Assembly: GCF_000819845.1 (NCBI RefSeq) | Contig: NZ_CDCG01000034.1 | Coordinates: forward strand, 80,479-144,478 | Direction: 5' to 3' | Source of the DNA: Aeromonas enteropelogenes | GTDB lineage: Bacteria; Pseudomonadota; Gammaproteobacteria; Enterobacterales; Aeromonadaceae | DNA length: 64,000 nucleotides | In this document: piece after piece, positions 9,987 through 18,079 of the stretch | Layout of the letters: every line of letters starts with the position of its first letter | Position numbering within the stretch: the stretch's first letter is position 1 | Notes under the pieces: generated by a model | The model's database searches: none | The model's input: the letters and a program-made list of their open reading frames with translations, nothing else | What the model was told of the DNA's origin: nothing | Position numbers and translations under genes: made by a program

Positions 9987-10018
9987 GCCGCCCCTCAATT
10001 ATCGCCAATGGTGGCGGT

Positions 10019-10049
10019 ATGGGTTCCCTAACCCCATTAACCAAAAAGG
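10019..10049 (+). promoter_or_regulatory. PreQ1-I riboswitch, translational type
   Basis: A 31-base H-type pseudoknot aptamer. P1 pairs ATGGG (10019-10023) with CCCAT (10033-10037). The loop TTCCCTAAC ends in the AAC whose cytosine (10032) corresponds to the preQ1-pairing C15 of the Thermoanaerobacter tengcongensis aptamer. An A-rich tail TAACCAAAAAGG follows, and its GG (10048-10049) can pair with loop cytosines to close P2. That GG is also the Shine-Dalgarno of yhhQ, seven bases before the ATG, so ligand binding would hide it. The downstream gene imports queuosine precursors, the expected target. Compared from memory with the published aptamer; no covariance model was run. Confidence 0.75.
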
Positions 10050-10056
10050 TCACAAT

Positions 10057-10731
10057 ATGAATCTGACCCCTGCTCAGCACCAGACGGCGCTGGTGCGTCT
10101 CTCGTTGTTCCACATCCTGATCATTGCCAGCAGCAACTATCTGGTTCAGCTGCCGATCACCATCTTCGGCTTTCACACTACCTGGGGTGCGTTCAGCTTC
10201 CCGTTTATCTTTTTGGCTACCGATCTGACGGTGCGGATCTTCGGTGCCGGCCTGGCGCGCAAGATCATCCAGACCGTGATGTTGCCCGCTCTGGCTATCT
10301 CCTATGTGCTCTCGGTGCTCTTCTTTGAAGGGAGCTTCCAGGGGGTCAGCCATCTGGCCGAGTTCAACCTGTTTGTGGCACGCATCGCCCTGGCCAGCTT
10401 TATGGCCTATCTGGTGGGGCAGTTCATGGACGTGGTGGTGTTCAACCGGTTGCGGCTGCTCAAGCACTGGTGGATTGCGCCGGCTGCCTCCACCCTGTTT
10501 GGCAATCTGGTGGATACTATCACTTTCTTCAGCATCGCCTTCTGGCGCAGCACGGACCCCTTCATGGCTGAACACTGGGTCGAGATCGCGACCGTGGACT
10601 ATGTATTCAAGCTGCTGATAAGCCTGGGGTTGTTCGTTCCGCTCTATGGTGTATTGCTGCGTTACCTCAGCCGTAAGCTGGTGGGCGAGGCTGGATTGGC
10701 CAGCCTGCAGACGGCCACACGACAAGCCTGA
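10057..10731 (+). CDS. yhhQ: Queuosine precursor (preQ0/preQ1) transporter YhhQ
   Basis: A 224-residue inner-membrane protein of the YhhQ/ECF-like vitamin-transporter fold with about six hydrophobic spans. Conserved family stretches include the N-terminal SNYLVQLP, WGAFSFPFIFLATDL near residues 39-53 and a histidine/tryptophan-containing LLKHWWIAPAASTLFGNLVDT. It takes up preQ0/preQ1 for tRNA queuosine synthesis. The ATG at 10057 is preferred because AAGG lies about seven bases upstream inside the predicted riboswitch; a longer frame would run through the aptamer. It has its own promoter, leader and terminator, so it is monocistronic. Length matches E. coli YhhQ (about 221 residues). Confidence 0.93.
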   Translation: MNLTPAQHQTALVRLSLFHILIIASSNYLVQLPITIFGFHTTWGAFSFPFIFLATDLTVRIFGAGLARKIIQTVMLPALAISYVLSVLFFEGSFQGVSHLAEFNLFVARIALASFMAYLVGQFMDVVVFNRLRLLKHWWIAPAASTLFGNLVDTITFFSIAFWRSTDPFMAEHWVEIATVDYVFKLLISLGLFVPLYGVLLRYLSRKLVGEAGLASLQTATRQA

Positions 10732-10734
10732 CGA

Positions 10735-10767
10735 AATTGACCACCCTTAGCGGTGGTCAATTTTTTT
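10735..10767 (+). terminator. Intrinsic terminator after yhhQ
   Basis: The perfect stem TTGACCACC / GGTGGTCAA (10737-10745 and 10752-10760) with a six-base loop is followed by seven T residues. Confidence 0.92.
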
Positions 10768-10787
10768 GCTTTTTTGGCAAATAAGGG

Positions 10788-10816
10788 TTGCACAGTTAAA
10801 TGAGAATGATTATTGT
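10788..10816 (+). promoter_or_regulatory. ryhB promoter with overlapping Fur box
   Basis: TTGCAC (10788-10793) and TATTGT (10811-10816) are spaced by 17 bases. TGAGAATGATTATTG (10801-10815) fits the 7-1-7 Fur consensus TGATAAT-N-ATTATCA at 11 of 14 positions and covers the spacer and -10, so iron-loaded Fur should block RNA polymerase. Transcription would begin near 10823. Confidence 0.85.
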
Positions 10817-10822
10817 TAACTT

Positions 10823-10934
10823 GTTTTCCGGGAAAGACTTCATTTGTTCCAACGTGATGGACTTCTTGTGAAGGCACGACATTGCTCACATTGCTTCCAG
10901 TTAAAGGGCCAGTTTTTACTGGCCCTCTTTTTTT
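10823..10934 (+). ncRNA. ryhB: RyhB iron-sparing small RNA
   Basis: A Fur-repressed regulatory RNA that, with Hfq, base-pairs to mRNAs of iron-using proteins when iron is scarce. The core at 10873-10901 (GGCACGACATTGCTCACA, then TTGCTTCCAGT) is nearly identical to the seed region of E. coli RyhB. The RNA ends in a terminator hairpin AGGGCCAGT / ACTGGCCCT with a T-run. The predicted length of about 112 bases exceeds the 90 of E. coli RyhB; the 5' part upstream of the core differs. The 5' end is inferred from the promoter. No coding frame of interest overlaps it. Confidence 0.92.
10905..10934 (+). terminator. Terminator of RyhB
   Basis: The nine-base stem AGGGCCAGT / ACTGGCCCT (10905-10913, 10918-10926) with a TTTT loop is followed by CTTTTTTT; it is the 3' end of the small RNA and the Hfq-type poly-U tail. 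Confidence 0.92.
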
Positions 10935-10960
10935 GTCTGCGTCTGGCGAAAAGCGGCCAT

Positions 10961-10985
10961 AAAAAACGGGAGCCTTGGCTCCCGT
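10961..10985 (-). terminator. Intrinsic terminator after rraA
   Basis: On the minus strand ACGGGAGCC / GGCTCCCGT with a two-base loop is followed by TTTTTT. It lies about 20 bases past the rraA stop and separates it from the convergent ryhB. Confidence 0.88.
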
Positions 10986-11003
10986 TGTCACTCTGGTTGC
11001 GGC

Positions 11004-11489
11004 TTACTCGATATCGAGCGCCTCGGGGGAGAGGATCACCCCGGTCGTATCCGCGTAGAGATGGTCATCCGGCAGGAAGGTGACACCACCAAAGTTGACC
11101 GGCAGATCTGTCTCGCCTACGTCCTTGCTGTCGGCACCCACGGGAATAGCCGCCAGTGCCTGAATGCCGATATCCAGATCTTCCAGGATGTCGACTTCGC
11201 GCACGCAGCCGTAGCAGACGATCCCTTCCCATTCGTTTTCGGCCGCCGTGGTGGCGATCTCGCTGTCTATCAGGGCGCGGCGCATGGAGCCGCCGCCATC
11301 GATCAGCAACACGCGGCCGACGCCGTTCTCTTTGACGATTTCACGGATCAGGCCGTTCGATTCGAAGCATTTGACCGTGGTGATGACGCCGCCGAAAGAG
11401 GCGCGGCCGCCGAAGGAGCAGAGCATGGGTTCGAGCACATCCACCATATCCTGATAGATGTCGCACAGTTCTGAAGTGTTGTATTCCAT
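11004..11489 (-). CDS. rraA: Regulator of ribonuclease E activity RraA
   Basis: A 161-residue trimeric cytoplasmic protein that binds RNase E and dampens mRNA decay. It has the RraA features [19 protein letters not shown] near residues 24-42, [15 protein letters not shown] near 60-74, and [14 protein letters not shown] near 85-98, close to the E. coli protein of the same length. The ATG at 11489 is the family start; a longer frame adds 19 residues without similarity. A good minus-strand promoter lies 35 bases upstream. It ends convergent to ryhB, with its own terminator between. Confidence 0.95.
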   Translation of the reverse strand: MEYNTSELCDIYQDMVDVLEPMLCSFGGRASFGGVITTVKCFESNGLIREIVKENGVGRVLLIDGGGSMRRALIDSEIATTAAENEWEGIVCYGCVREVDILEDLDIGIQALAAIPVGADSKDVGETDLPVNFGGVTFLPDDHLYADTTGVILSPEALDIE

Positions 11490-11523
11490 TGTGTCAAATC
11501 CACCGCCGGAAACAGGTGGATCC

Positions 11524-11551
11524 AGTATAAGGAGTGGGCCCGGCATTTCAA
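11524..11551 (-). promoter_or_regulatory. Sigma-70 promoter of rraA
   Basis: Read on the minus strand, TTGAAA (11551-11546) and TATACT (11529-11524) are spaced by 16 bases, about 35 bases before the rraA start codon. Confidence 0.7.
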
Positions 11552-11795
11552 TGAATATTCCTTGAACAGGTTGGCACGCTCCCGCTTTTGTGCCAGCACC
11601 TGCACCATGTTGCCAGCCGGTGTCGCTTTCTTGTCTGGTCGGTCAAGATTGGCGGGGAAGGGGGTTTTCATCATACCCGTATGTCTCTTCCCGCAAGGTT
11701 TTTGCCCCAGAGTGGCCAGGATTTGATCCTGATGGCTGTTATTGACGGGATTCGCTCATATAATCGCCGCCACTATGATGATTCGGAAGGATTCG
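11552..11795. other. Gene-free stretch between rraA and the CpeT-like gene
   Basis: No coding frame with a usable ribosome-binding site is seen. A TATAAT at 11758-11763 lies 32 bases before the ATG of the CpeT-like gene and is probably its -10, but no good -35 stands 16-18 bases upstream. Confidence 0.5.
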
Positions 11796-12446
11796 ATGGC
11801 AAAGTTGCTGGCGGCCGTGCTCGGGCTGCTCTGCTCCTGTCTGGCGTTGGCAGGAACATCCCCCGGGAATGGTTCGCCCACGTCGAGCATGGAGCCCTTG
11901 CTTTCCTGGTTCAGCGGAGAGTTCTCGAGCAAGGAGCAGGCCAGCTATGATAGCCGCTTTACCAGCGCCGAGCTGCGGCTGATGGAGATCTGGCGCGGCC
12001 GTCAGGGCTATCGCTGGGTATATGCCGAGCAATATCTGACCCAGCGTGCGGTGCGCCCTTTTCGCCAGCGCATCTACCGCTTCTCGCCTGCTCCTGACGG
12101 ACGCATCCTGATGGCCGAGCTGACCATGCCGATGGCGACCGATTTTGCCGGTGCCTGGCACAACCCTGCCTTGCTCGATTCTCTGACCCCGCAACAGCTC
12201 TCCTTGCGTCAGGGGTGCGAGATCTGGCTGGCGCGCACCTCCGCCGGCGAATATGCCGGCCATACCCGGGTCGGTCACTGCGCCACCAACTTTGGCGGGG
12301 CCGCGACCCTGGTACAGCATATCTGGATTGGGCCGAACAGCGTCAGGCTGCTGGATCGGGCATATGATCTGAAAGGCAAGGCGCGCTGGGGCAGTCCGGG
12401 AGAGGGATACGTCTATCTGCGCCGAAGCGAGGAACGGGGACAATGA
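11796..12446 (+). CDS. CpcT/CpeT-like exported protein
   Basis: A 216-residue protein with a signal peptide (MAKLLAAVLGLLCSCLALAG). The mature part resembles the CpcT/CpeT family: LLSWFSGEFSSKEQASYD near residues 34-51, YRWVYAEQYL, RPFRQRIYRF, and the cysteine-bearing CEIWLARTSAGEYAG and VGHCATNFGG. In cyanobacteria this family attaches bilins to phycobiliproteins; in bacteria without phycobilisomes its role is unknown. The ATG at 11796 is chosen for GGAAGG five bases upstream. It stands alone, convergent with rpmE across a shared terminator. The family call is by pattern; the lyase activity should not be assumed. Confidence 0.75.
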   Translation: MAKLLAAVLGLLCSCLALAGTSPGNGSPTSSMEPLLSWFSGEFSSKEQASYDSRFTSAELRLMEIWRGRQGYRWVYAEQYLTQRAVRPFRQRIYRFSPAPDGRILMAELTMPMATDFAGAWHNPALLDSLTPQQLSLRQGCEIWLARTSAGEYAGHTRVGHCATNFGGAATLVQHIWIGPNSVRLLDRAYDLKGKARWGSPGEGYVYLRRSEERGQ

Positions 12447-12477
12447 TCCGATTATCGGGTGGGTGAATTTGGGATGT

Positions 12478-12505
12478 AAAAAAGGCGCCCATCGGGCGCC
12501 TTTTT
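12478..12505. terminator. Bidirectional terminator between the CpeT-like gene and rpmE
   Basis: GGCGCCC / GGGCGCC with an ATC loop has A6 on one side and T5 on the other, so it can end transcription from both convergent genes. Confidence 0.9.
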
Positions 12506-12526
12506 CAGAATTCTTCAGAAGTAAGA

Positions 12527-12742
12527 TTACTTCTTGGTGGTCATCGCACCGAAACGCTTGTTGAACTTGTCTACGCGGCCGCCGCTAGAAACTTCTTTCT
12601 GCTTGCCGGTGTAGAACGGGTGGCACTCGGAGCACACGTCCAGGTTCAGATCTTTACCAACGGTAGAGAAAGTGTTGATGACGTTACCGCAAGAGCACTT
12701 GGCGGTGATGGCTACGTAGTCAGGATGGATACCAGCTTTCAT
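12527..12742 (-). CDS. rpmE: 50S ribosomal protein L31, zinc-containing form
   Basis: A 71-residue large-subunit protein that bridges the two subunits. Four cysteines (C16, C18, C37, C40 in CSCGN and [10 protein letters not shown]) mark the zinc-binding C+ form, the one normally replaced by a zinc-free paralogue when zinc is short; no such paralogue is in the window. The ATG at 12742 gives the standard start MKAGIHPDY. Upstream is a promoter and a leader of about 80 bases with pairing potential (GTGTC/GACAC around 12763-12791), consistent with the autoregulatory L31 leader of gammaproteobacteria. It is divergent from priA, as in E. coli. Confidence 0.96.
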   Translation of the reverse strand: MKAGIHPDYVAITAKCSCGNVINTFSTVGKDLNLDVCSECHPFYTGKQKEVSSGGRVDKFNKRFGAMTTKK

Positions 12743-12830
12743 GGACAACCTCAATTAATAGGCCGTGTCGCCATCCGATCTCTTGTCGGACACCACACGA
12801 TTGTTGAACACAGTTTCAAAGGCTGCGAAT

Positions 12831-12858
12831 AATATAGGAAATGCCTGAGATCAGGCAA
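12831..12858 (-). promoter_or_regulatory. Promoter of rpmE
   Basis: On the minus strand TTGCCT (12858-12853) and TATATT (12836-12831) are spaced by 16 bases. Transcription would start near 12824, leaving an 80-base structured leader before the rpmE start. Confidence 0.65.
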
Positions 12859-12889
12859 GTGGCTTCGCAGAAAAAATAGGCAACCCCTG

Positions 12890-15097
12890 GTGAATTCTTC
12901 CCAAACGCTGGATCTGGTTCGTGTGGCTGTGCCGGTGCCGTTACGCCGTCATTTCGACTATCTCTCCCCCCTGCCTCTGCCCGAACCCGGTTGCCGGGTC
13001 GAGATCCCTTTCGGCCCCCAGACTCTGGTTGGTCTGGTGGTGGATCACCCGGCCGAGAGCCAGGTGCCTCGCAGCAAGCTCAAGCCCATCAAGCGCGTAC
13101 TCGATGCGACGCCGGTGCTGGGGCCGGACATACTGGCACTGATGGCCTGGAGCGCCAGCTATTACCAGCATCCGCTGGGCGAGGTATTGCCCCACGCTCT
13201 ACCGGTGCTGGTGCGCAAGGGAGAGCCCGCCGCCTATCGGGAGCTGGAGTTCTGGTTTGCGACCGAGGCCGGTATGGCAGTCGATCTCAACGAGCTCAAG
13301 CGGGCTGCCAAGCAGCAGCAGGCCCTTGCCCTGCTGCGCAAGGGGCCGCAGACCCCCTCCGCCCTCAAGCAGGAGGAGATCCAGAGCGCTGCCCTCACTG
13401 CGCTGGAGAAGAAGGGGCTGCTGGAGAAGCGCAGCCTGGAGCCGAGCCACGACGGTGACTGGGCCGCCCGTTTTGAGCCGGGCGAGGGGCTGCGCCTCAA
13501 CGGCGAGCAGGCGCTGGCAGTCTCCGCCGTCACCAGCCAGAGCGACAAGTTCGGCGCCTTTTTGCTGGATGGCATCACCGGCTCCGGCAAGACCGAAGTC
13601 TATTTGAGCATCCTCGAACCCCTGCTCAAGGCGGGCAAGCAGGCGCTGGTGATGGTGCCGGAGATCGGCCTCACCCCGCAGACCATCAATCGCTTTCGCC
13701 GCCGCTTCAACGTGCCCGTGGTGGCGATGAACTCCGCCATGAACGACAGGGAGCGTCTCGACGCCTGGCTCGCCTGCCGCGACGGGGGCGCCGCCATCCT
13801 GATCGGTACCCGCTCCGCGGTGTTCACCCCGTTCCACAACCTCGGCATCATCATCATCGACGAGGAGCACGACGGCTCCTTCAAACAGCAGGACGGCTTT
13901 CGCTACCACGCGCGGGATCTCGCCGTGATGCGGGCCCATCGTGCCGGCATTCCCATCCTGCTCGGTTCGGCCACTCCCTCATTGGAGACGCTGCACAACG
14001 CCCGCAGCGGCAAGTATCTCCACCTCAGCCTGACCCGCCGCGCCGGTAACGCTCAGACTGCTCGCCAGGTGATCCTGGACATCAAGAACGTGCGACTGCA
14101 GGCCGGGCTTTCGCCCCAGCTGGAGCAGCTGATGGCGGAACATTTGGCGGCCGGCAATCAGGTGATGCTGTTTCTCAATCGCCGCGGCTATGCGCCGGCC
14201 CTCATCTGCCATCAATGTGGCTGGAGCGCCGCCTGCGAGCGGTGCGATGCCTGGTACACCTGGCACCAGGCCGGCCGGCGCCTGCACTGTCATCACTGCG
14301 ACAGTATTCGTCCTTTACCCCACCATTGTCCCGAGTGTGGCAGCAGCGAACTGATCGGCTCCGGTGTCGGCACCGAGCAGCTCGAGCAACTGCTCACCAC
14401 GGTTTTTCCGCAATACCCTGTGGTGCGCATCGATCGGGACAACACCCGTCGCAAGGGGGAGCTGGAGACCCATCTCGGCGACATCAAGGCGGGCAAGTAC
14501 AAGATCCTGATCGGCACCCAGATGCTGGCCAAGGGCCATCACTTTCCGGACGTGACATTGGTAGGACTGCTGGATGTGGATGGCGCCCTGTTCAGCGCCG
14601 ATTTTCGGGCCGCCGAGAAGCTGGCCCAGCTCTACACCCAGGTGGCGGGCCGGGCAGGTCGCGCCAGCAAGCCGGGGCTGGTAGTGCTGCAGAGCCACCA
14701 TCCGGAACACGCCCTGCTGCAGGACCTGACCCAGAATGGCTACGGCCACTTTGCCGACACGGCGTTGAAAGAGCGCCGCCTGCTGGGGCTGCCCCCGTTC
14801 AGCTATCAGGGGCTGTTTCGGGCCGAGGCCAACGGCCGTGACGAGGTGCAGCTGTTTCTTACCCGTCTCGCCGAGACGCTACGCAGCGCCCGTTATCCCC
14901 ATCTGCAGGTGCTCGGGCCCATCAGCGGTTTTATGGAGCGCAAGGCGGGTAAGTTCCGCATGCAGTTGCTGGTGCAGGGGCCCAGCCGGGCAACCCTGGC
15001 CCAGCTGCTGGATTGGGCGGTGAAGGAGCTGGAGGGCTGGCCCGAGACCAAAAAGGTGCGTTGGAGTCTGGATATCGATCCCACCGAGCTGAGCTAA
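12890..15097 (+). CDS. priA: Primosomal replication protein PriA (3'-5' helicase)
   Basis: A 735-residue DNA helicase that reloads the replisome at stalled or recombined forks. The N-terminal DNA-binding domain starts LDLVRVAVPVPLRRHFDY. Walker A is DGITGSGKTE near residues 226-235 and the DEEH box is IIDEEHDGSFKQQ near 321. Two zinc sites are visible in CHQCGWSAACERC and CHHCDSIRPLPHHCPECG. Motif VI reads YTQVAGRAGRA. Length is like E. coli PriA (732). The start is a GTG at 12890 with a weak TAGG upstream. Divergence from rpmE is the same as in E. coli. Confidence 0.96.
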   Translation: MNSSQTLDLVRVAVPVPLRRHFDYLSPLPLPEPGCRVEIPFGPQTLVGLVVDHPAESQVPRSKLKPIKRVLDATPVLGPDILALMAWSASYYQHPLGEVLPHALPVLVRKGEPAAYRELEFWFATEAGMAVDLNELKRAAKQQQALALLRKGPQTPSALKQEEIQSAALTALEKKGLLEKRSLEPSHDGDWAARFEPGEGLRLNGEQALAVSAVTSQSDKFGAFLLDGITGSGKTEVYLSILEPLLKAGKQALVMVPEIGLTPQTINRFRRRFNVPVVAMNSAMNDRERLDAWLACRDGGAAILIGTRSAVFTPFHNLGIIIIDEEHDGSFKQQDGFRYHARDLAVMRAHRAGIPILLGSATPSLETLHNARSGKYLHLSLTRRAGNAQTARQVILDIKNVRLQAGLSPQLEQLMAEHLAAGNQVMLFLNRRGYAPALICHQCGWSAACERCDAWYTWHQAGRRLHCHHCDSIRPLPHHCPECGSSELIGSGVGTEQLEQLLTTVFPQYPVVRIDRDNTRRKGELETHLGDIKAGKYKILIGTQMLAKGHHFPDVTLVGLLDVDGALFSADFRAAEKLAQLYTQVAGRAGRASKPGLVVLQSHHPEHALLQDLTQNGYGHFADTALKERRLLGLPPFSYQGLFRAEANGRDEVQLFLTRLAETLRSARYPHLQVLGPISGFMERKAGKFRMQLLVQGPSRATLAQLLDWAVKELEGWPETKKVRWSLDIDPTELS

Positions 15098-15160
15098 GCC
15101 GGTTCAAGCGGTCACTGGCATGTCTCGTCAGTGGCCAAACTTGCGATCTTGCATCCGGGT

Positions 15161-16246
15161 TCAGACCCTCAGATCGATCTGCTGTACCCAGCCTCCCTTG
15201 CCTTGTTCGGTCACATAGAGGCCGGACTGGCGCAACACCCCCTGACTGCCGCTCTCGCCAAGGTGGTTGAAGGGGGTATCGAGGGGGCGCAGCAGGATGG
15301 CGCCGATCCCCAGCTTCACCAAGGCGATGGGGGCCTGCTCCGGCTGCCAGAACTGCAGCGCCGAGAACTGGCTGTCCCGCCCATCCAGCACCCCGTTGCC
15401 ATCTTCATCCAGGGCCGCCAGCTCACTGAAGCCGTTGCCGGAGCGGGCGCCAAACAGCTCGCCGCCATCGTCTATGGTGCCGTTGCCGTTGCGATCCAGC
15501 GCCATGAAGCCACTCCCCTCGCCGAGGCCAGGCAGGCTGTCCGCCTTGCCATCCTGATCGATATCGAAATTGACCCGGGCGTCGGTCAGATCGGCTATCT
15601 TGCCGTCCAGGCTGAGCACCAGCGGATCCTTGAGGGCATTCAGGGTGGTGCGGCGCTGGCTCACCTCCAGCTGACGCCAGTCGAGTACAAAGCCCAGATC
15701 CAGCTGCAGGGTCTGGCCATCGTTGGTCTGGACGCTGGCCGATGCGATCACCTTGAGTTGTTCCTGTTGCAGCAGGGTGTCGGTCACCTCCACTACTTGA
15801 TCCTGACTGGCAGCCTGGCCGGTTGACCCTCTTTGAGTGGCAGCTACCCCCTCCTGATGGCTCTGCTGGATAGGGTCGGGCACCTCGATCTCGTGGCCGA
15901 CCATGGCTTCGATCATCAGCTTGATGAGGCGCTGGCGGTTGTCGAGCCCGTCGTTGGGGATGCCGTCCTGTTCCTCGCTCTTGCCGGTTTCGGCGGGTTT
16001 GGCCAGCGCTGGAGTGGGGGTGGCCTGCGGCTGACTGGTGGTGGCGCGGTTGGCCCCTTGCAGTGTCAGGGCGCCGGTCTGTGTCAGCGTGAGGCTGGTG
16101 TGCGCCTCGCTGGTGGTGGCGGGCGTTTGCGTGCCTGCCGGATTGATAGCCGCAGCCGCGGGCCCCAGGTTGCGTACCTTGCGGGCCTGCGCCTGTTGCT
16201 GCTGGTATTGCACCTCCCCCTGGAGGTCGTAGTGATCGATGCGCAT
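15161..16246 (-). CDS. Stand-alone protein with RTX-associated calcium-loop motifs
   Basis: A 361-residue protein with no signal peptide or membrane span. The first 140 residues are rich in Q, A, T and P and look disordered. The second half carries three aspartate-rich EF-hand-like loops: FDIDQDGKADSL, LDRNGNGTIDDGGELFG and LDEDGNGVLDGRD, within the order DPLVLSLDG...NGFSELAALD...FSALQFW. I know this order as a module in very large type I-secreted or hemolysin-type calcium-binding proteins. Here it is isolated. The ATG at 16246 has GAGGG seven bases upstream. Neighbours (priA convergent, an SDR gene divergent) give no hint of function. Calcium binding is likely; everything else is open. Confidence 0.65.
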   Translation of the reverse strand: MRIDHYDLQGEVQYQQQQAQARKVRNLGPAAAAINPAGTQTPATTSEAHTSLTLTQTGALTLQGANRATTSQPQATPTPALAKPAETGKSEEQDGIPNDGLDNRQRLIKLMIEAMVGHEIEVPDPIQQSHQEGVAATQRGSTGQAASQDQVVEVTDTLLQQEQLKVIASASVQTNDGQTLQLDLGFVLDWRQLEVSQRRTTLNALKDPLVLSLDGKIADLTDARVNFDIDQDGKADSLPGLGEGSGFMALDRNGNGTIDDGGELFGARSGNGFSELAALDEDGNGVLDGRDSQFSALQFWQPEQAPIALVKLGIGAILLRPLDTPFNHLGESGSQGVLRQSGLYVTEQGKGGWVQQIDLRV

Positions 16247-16466
16247 CCCTGTGCCCTCGGCGCTATCCACCTGGTCATTTATCGACCGCATGCAGAAGAG
16301 GGATTAACACCGAATCGTACTAAGCGGCGACTCTGTTATCTTGATGTTGCAAAGTGGCCGCCAGACAGCATGATGGTGAGGCCCGCATGCGGGTATGGGG
16401 ATGGCGCCCTGTATGAGCTCTGCTGACGGCTGGGCGGCGCCTGAATTGAGCGGGACGGAGGTGGTG

Positions 16467-17900
16467 ATGCGTGATTGTCTGGTGATGGGGGCGGCGGGTT
16501 ATATAGGTTCTTATTTGGTGCCCCATCTGCAAACGCTGGGCTACAGGGTGGTTGCCGGGGCGCGGCGTCCCTGCCGGCTGCCGCCCGGGGTGGAGTTTCG
16601 TCTTGCCGACAGTCTCAAGCCTGCGACCCTGCCATCGGCGCTGGCAGGCATAGATACCGTCTTCTATCTGGTACACGCCATGGGGGCGGGGGCTGATTTT
16701 CACCGGCTGGAGCAGCAGGGGGTGAAGAACTTCGCCGCCGCCGCATGGGCCGCCGGGGTGCGCCGCATCATCTATCTCGGCGCCATTCAGCCGGAGCGGT
16801 GCAACAGCCGCCACCTCAACTCCCGCCGTCACTGCGGCGAGCTGTTCCGCGCCGCCGGCGTGCCGACGGTGGAGCTGCGTGCCGGCATCATCATTGGGCC
16901 CGGATCCGCCGCCTTTGAGGTGATGCGGGATCTGGTGTTCAACCTGCCGCTGATGGTGACACCCAAGTGGGTGCGCTCGCGCACGCCCCCCATCGCGCTT
17001 TCCAACCTGCTGCACTATCTGGGGGGGCTGGTGGAAGCTGAGGGGGTGGACGGCCAGATCTTCAACGCCGCCGGCCCCGAGCTCCTCAGCTATCAGCAGC
17101 AGTTGCAGAAGTTCGCCGCCCACATCGGCAAGCGCTGCCCAATAGTGCCGCTGCCGTTTCTGAGCCCGCGCCTCTCGGCCTGGTGGCTGCAGTTCGTGAC
17201 CTCGGTGCCGCAACCGGTGGCCAAGGCGCTGGTGGGCGGCCTCAAGCACGATATCCCGGCGGATGACGGTCCGTTGCGGGCCCTGCTGCCGCAGACTCTG
17301 CTCAGCTTCGATGAGGCGCTGACGGAGAGCCTGGCGCTGGAGCAGCGGCTCGGGGCCGAACAGCAGGGGGAAGAGACGCCGCTCGGTCTGCGCTGGCGCC
17401 ATCCCGAATACGGCTTCTATGACCGCACCGCCAGCGGGGAAGCCATCTGTCTCGCCGCCCCCGAGGTGGTGTGGCAGGTGTTGCAACAGCTGGGGGGCGA
17501 GAAGCGCTACTTCTACATGAACCAGCTGTGGGTGGTGCGCGAATGGATGGATCACCTGATCGGTGGCCCGGCCCTGACTCGTGGTCGCACCAATCCGGAT
17601 CGTTTCGTGAAGGGGGACATGCTGGACTCCTGGCAGATCCTCGGGGTGGACGAGGGGCGCAGGCTGGATCTGTTGTTCAACATGAAGGCGCCCGGTGTCG
17701 GGCGGCTTGAGTTCAACATACTGCCGGAGGAGTCTGGCCTGACCCGGCTCAAGGTGACGGCTCACTGGCATCCGCAGGGGGCCTGGGGGCTGGCCTACTG
17801 GCTCGCCATGTTGCCGTTCCACCTCTTCATCTTTCAGGGGATGACGGAGGCGATTGCCCGGGAGGCGGAGGCAATGGCGGGGATACCCGTCATGGATTGA
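16467..17900 (+). CDS. SDR-family NAD(P)-binding protein with C-terminal DUF2867
   Basis: A 477-residue two-domain protein. The N-terminal half is an extended/atypical short-chain dehydrogenase fold with the nucleotide-binding GAAGYIGSYL near residues 9-18 and a divergent active-site region (YLGAIQPERCNSRHLNSRR). From about residue 310 on, WRHPEYGFYDRTASGE, WQVLQQLGGEKRYFYMNQLW and LLFNMKAPGVGRLEFNILPE match DUF2867, and a hydrophobic stretch near the end (WGLAYWLAMLPFHLFIFQGM) may touch the membrane. GGAGG stands five bases before the ATG at 16467. Substrate unknown. Confidence 0.8.
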   Translation: MRDCLVMGAAGYIGSYLVPHLQTLGYRVVAGARRPCRLPPGVEFRLADSLKPATLPSALAGIDTVFYLVHAMGAGADFHRLEQQGVKNFAAAAWAAGVRRIIYLGAIQPERCNSRHLNSRRHCGELFRAAGVPTVELRAGIIIGPGSAAFEVMRDLVFNLPLMVTPKWVRSRTPPIALSNLLHYLGGLVEAEGVDGQIFNAAGPELLSYQQQLQKFAAHIGKRCPIVPLPFLSPRLSAWWLQFVTSVPQPVAKALVGGLKHDIPADDGPLRALLPQTLLSFDEALTESLALEQRLGAEQQGEETPLGLRWRHPEYGFYDRTASGEAICLAAPEVVWQVLQQLGGEKRYFYMNQLWVVREWMDHLIGGPALTRGRTNPDRFVKGDMLDSWQILGVDEGRRLDLLFNMKAPGVGRLEFNILPEESGLTRLKVTAHWHPQGAWGLAYWLAMLPFHLFIFQGMTEAIAREAEAMAGIPVMD

Positions 17901-18079
17901 AACAATATCTATAACTAAATAGGTATTATTGACTGGTATGACATGCTGATTACTGGCTTGTTGGCGCCATGATGGCGATACTTTCCTCTGTGAAAGCCCG
18001 CCGGTTTTCTTTATGATCCCCAGCCCTCGCCATCGGCGAGCCAATGCACCACTCATTCACATCCGTATCGGGGTCACCC

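Noticed and set aside
10662..10991. Minus-strand frame across the ryhB locus
   Set aside because: It crosses three terminator hairpins and the ryhB core, and its product has no family features.
16320..18056. 578-codon antisense frame over the SDR/DUF2867 gene
   Set aside because: Shadow of a well-supported gene; composition is low-complexity P/H/R/Q.
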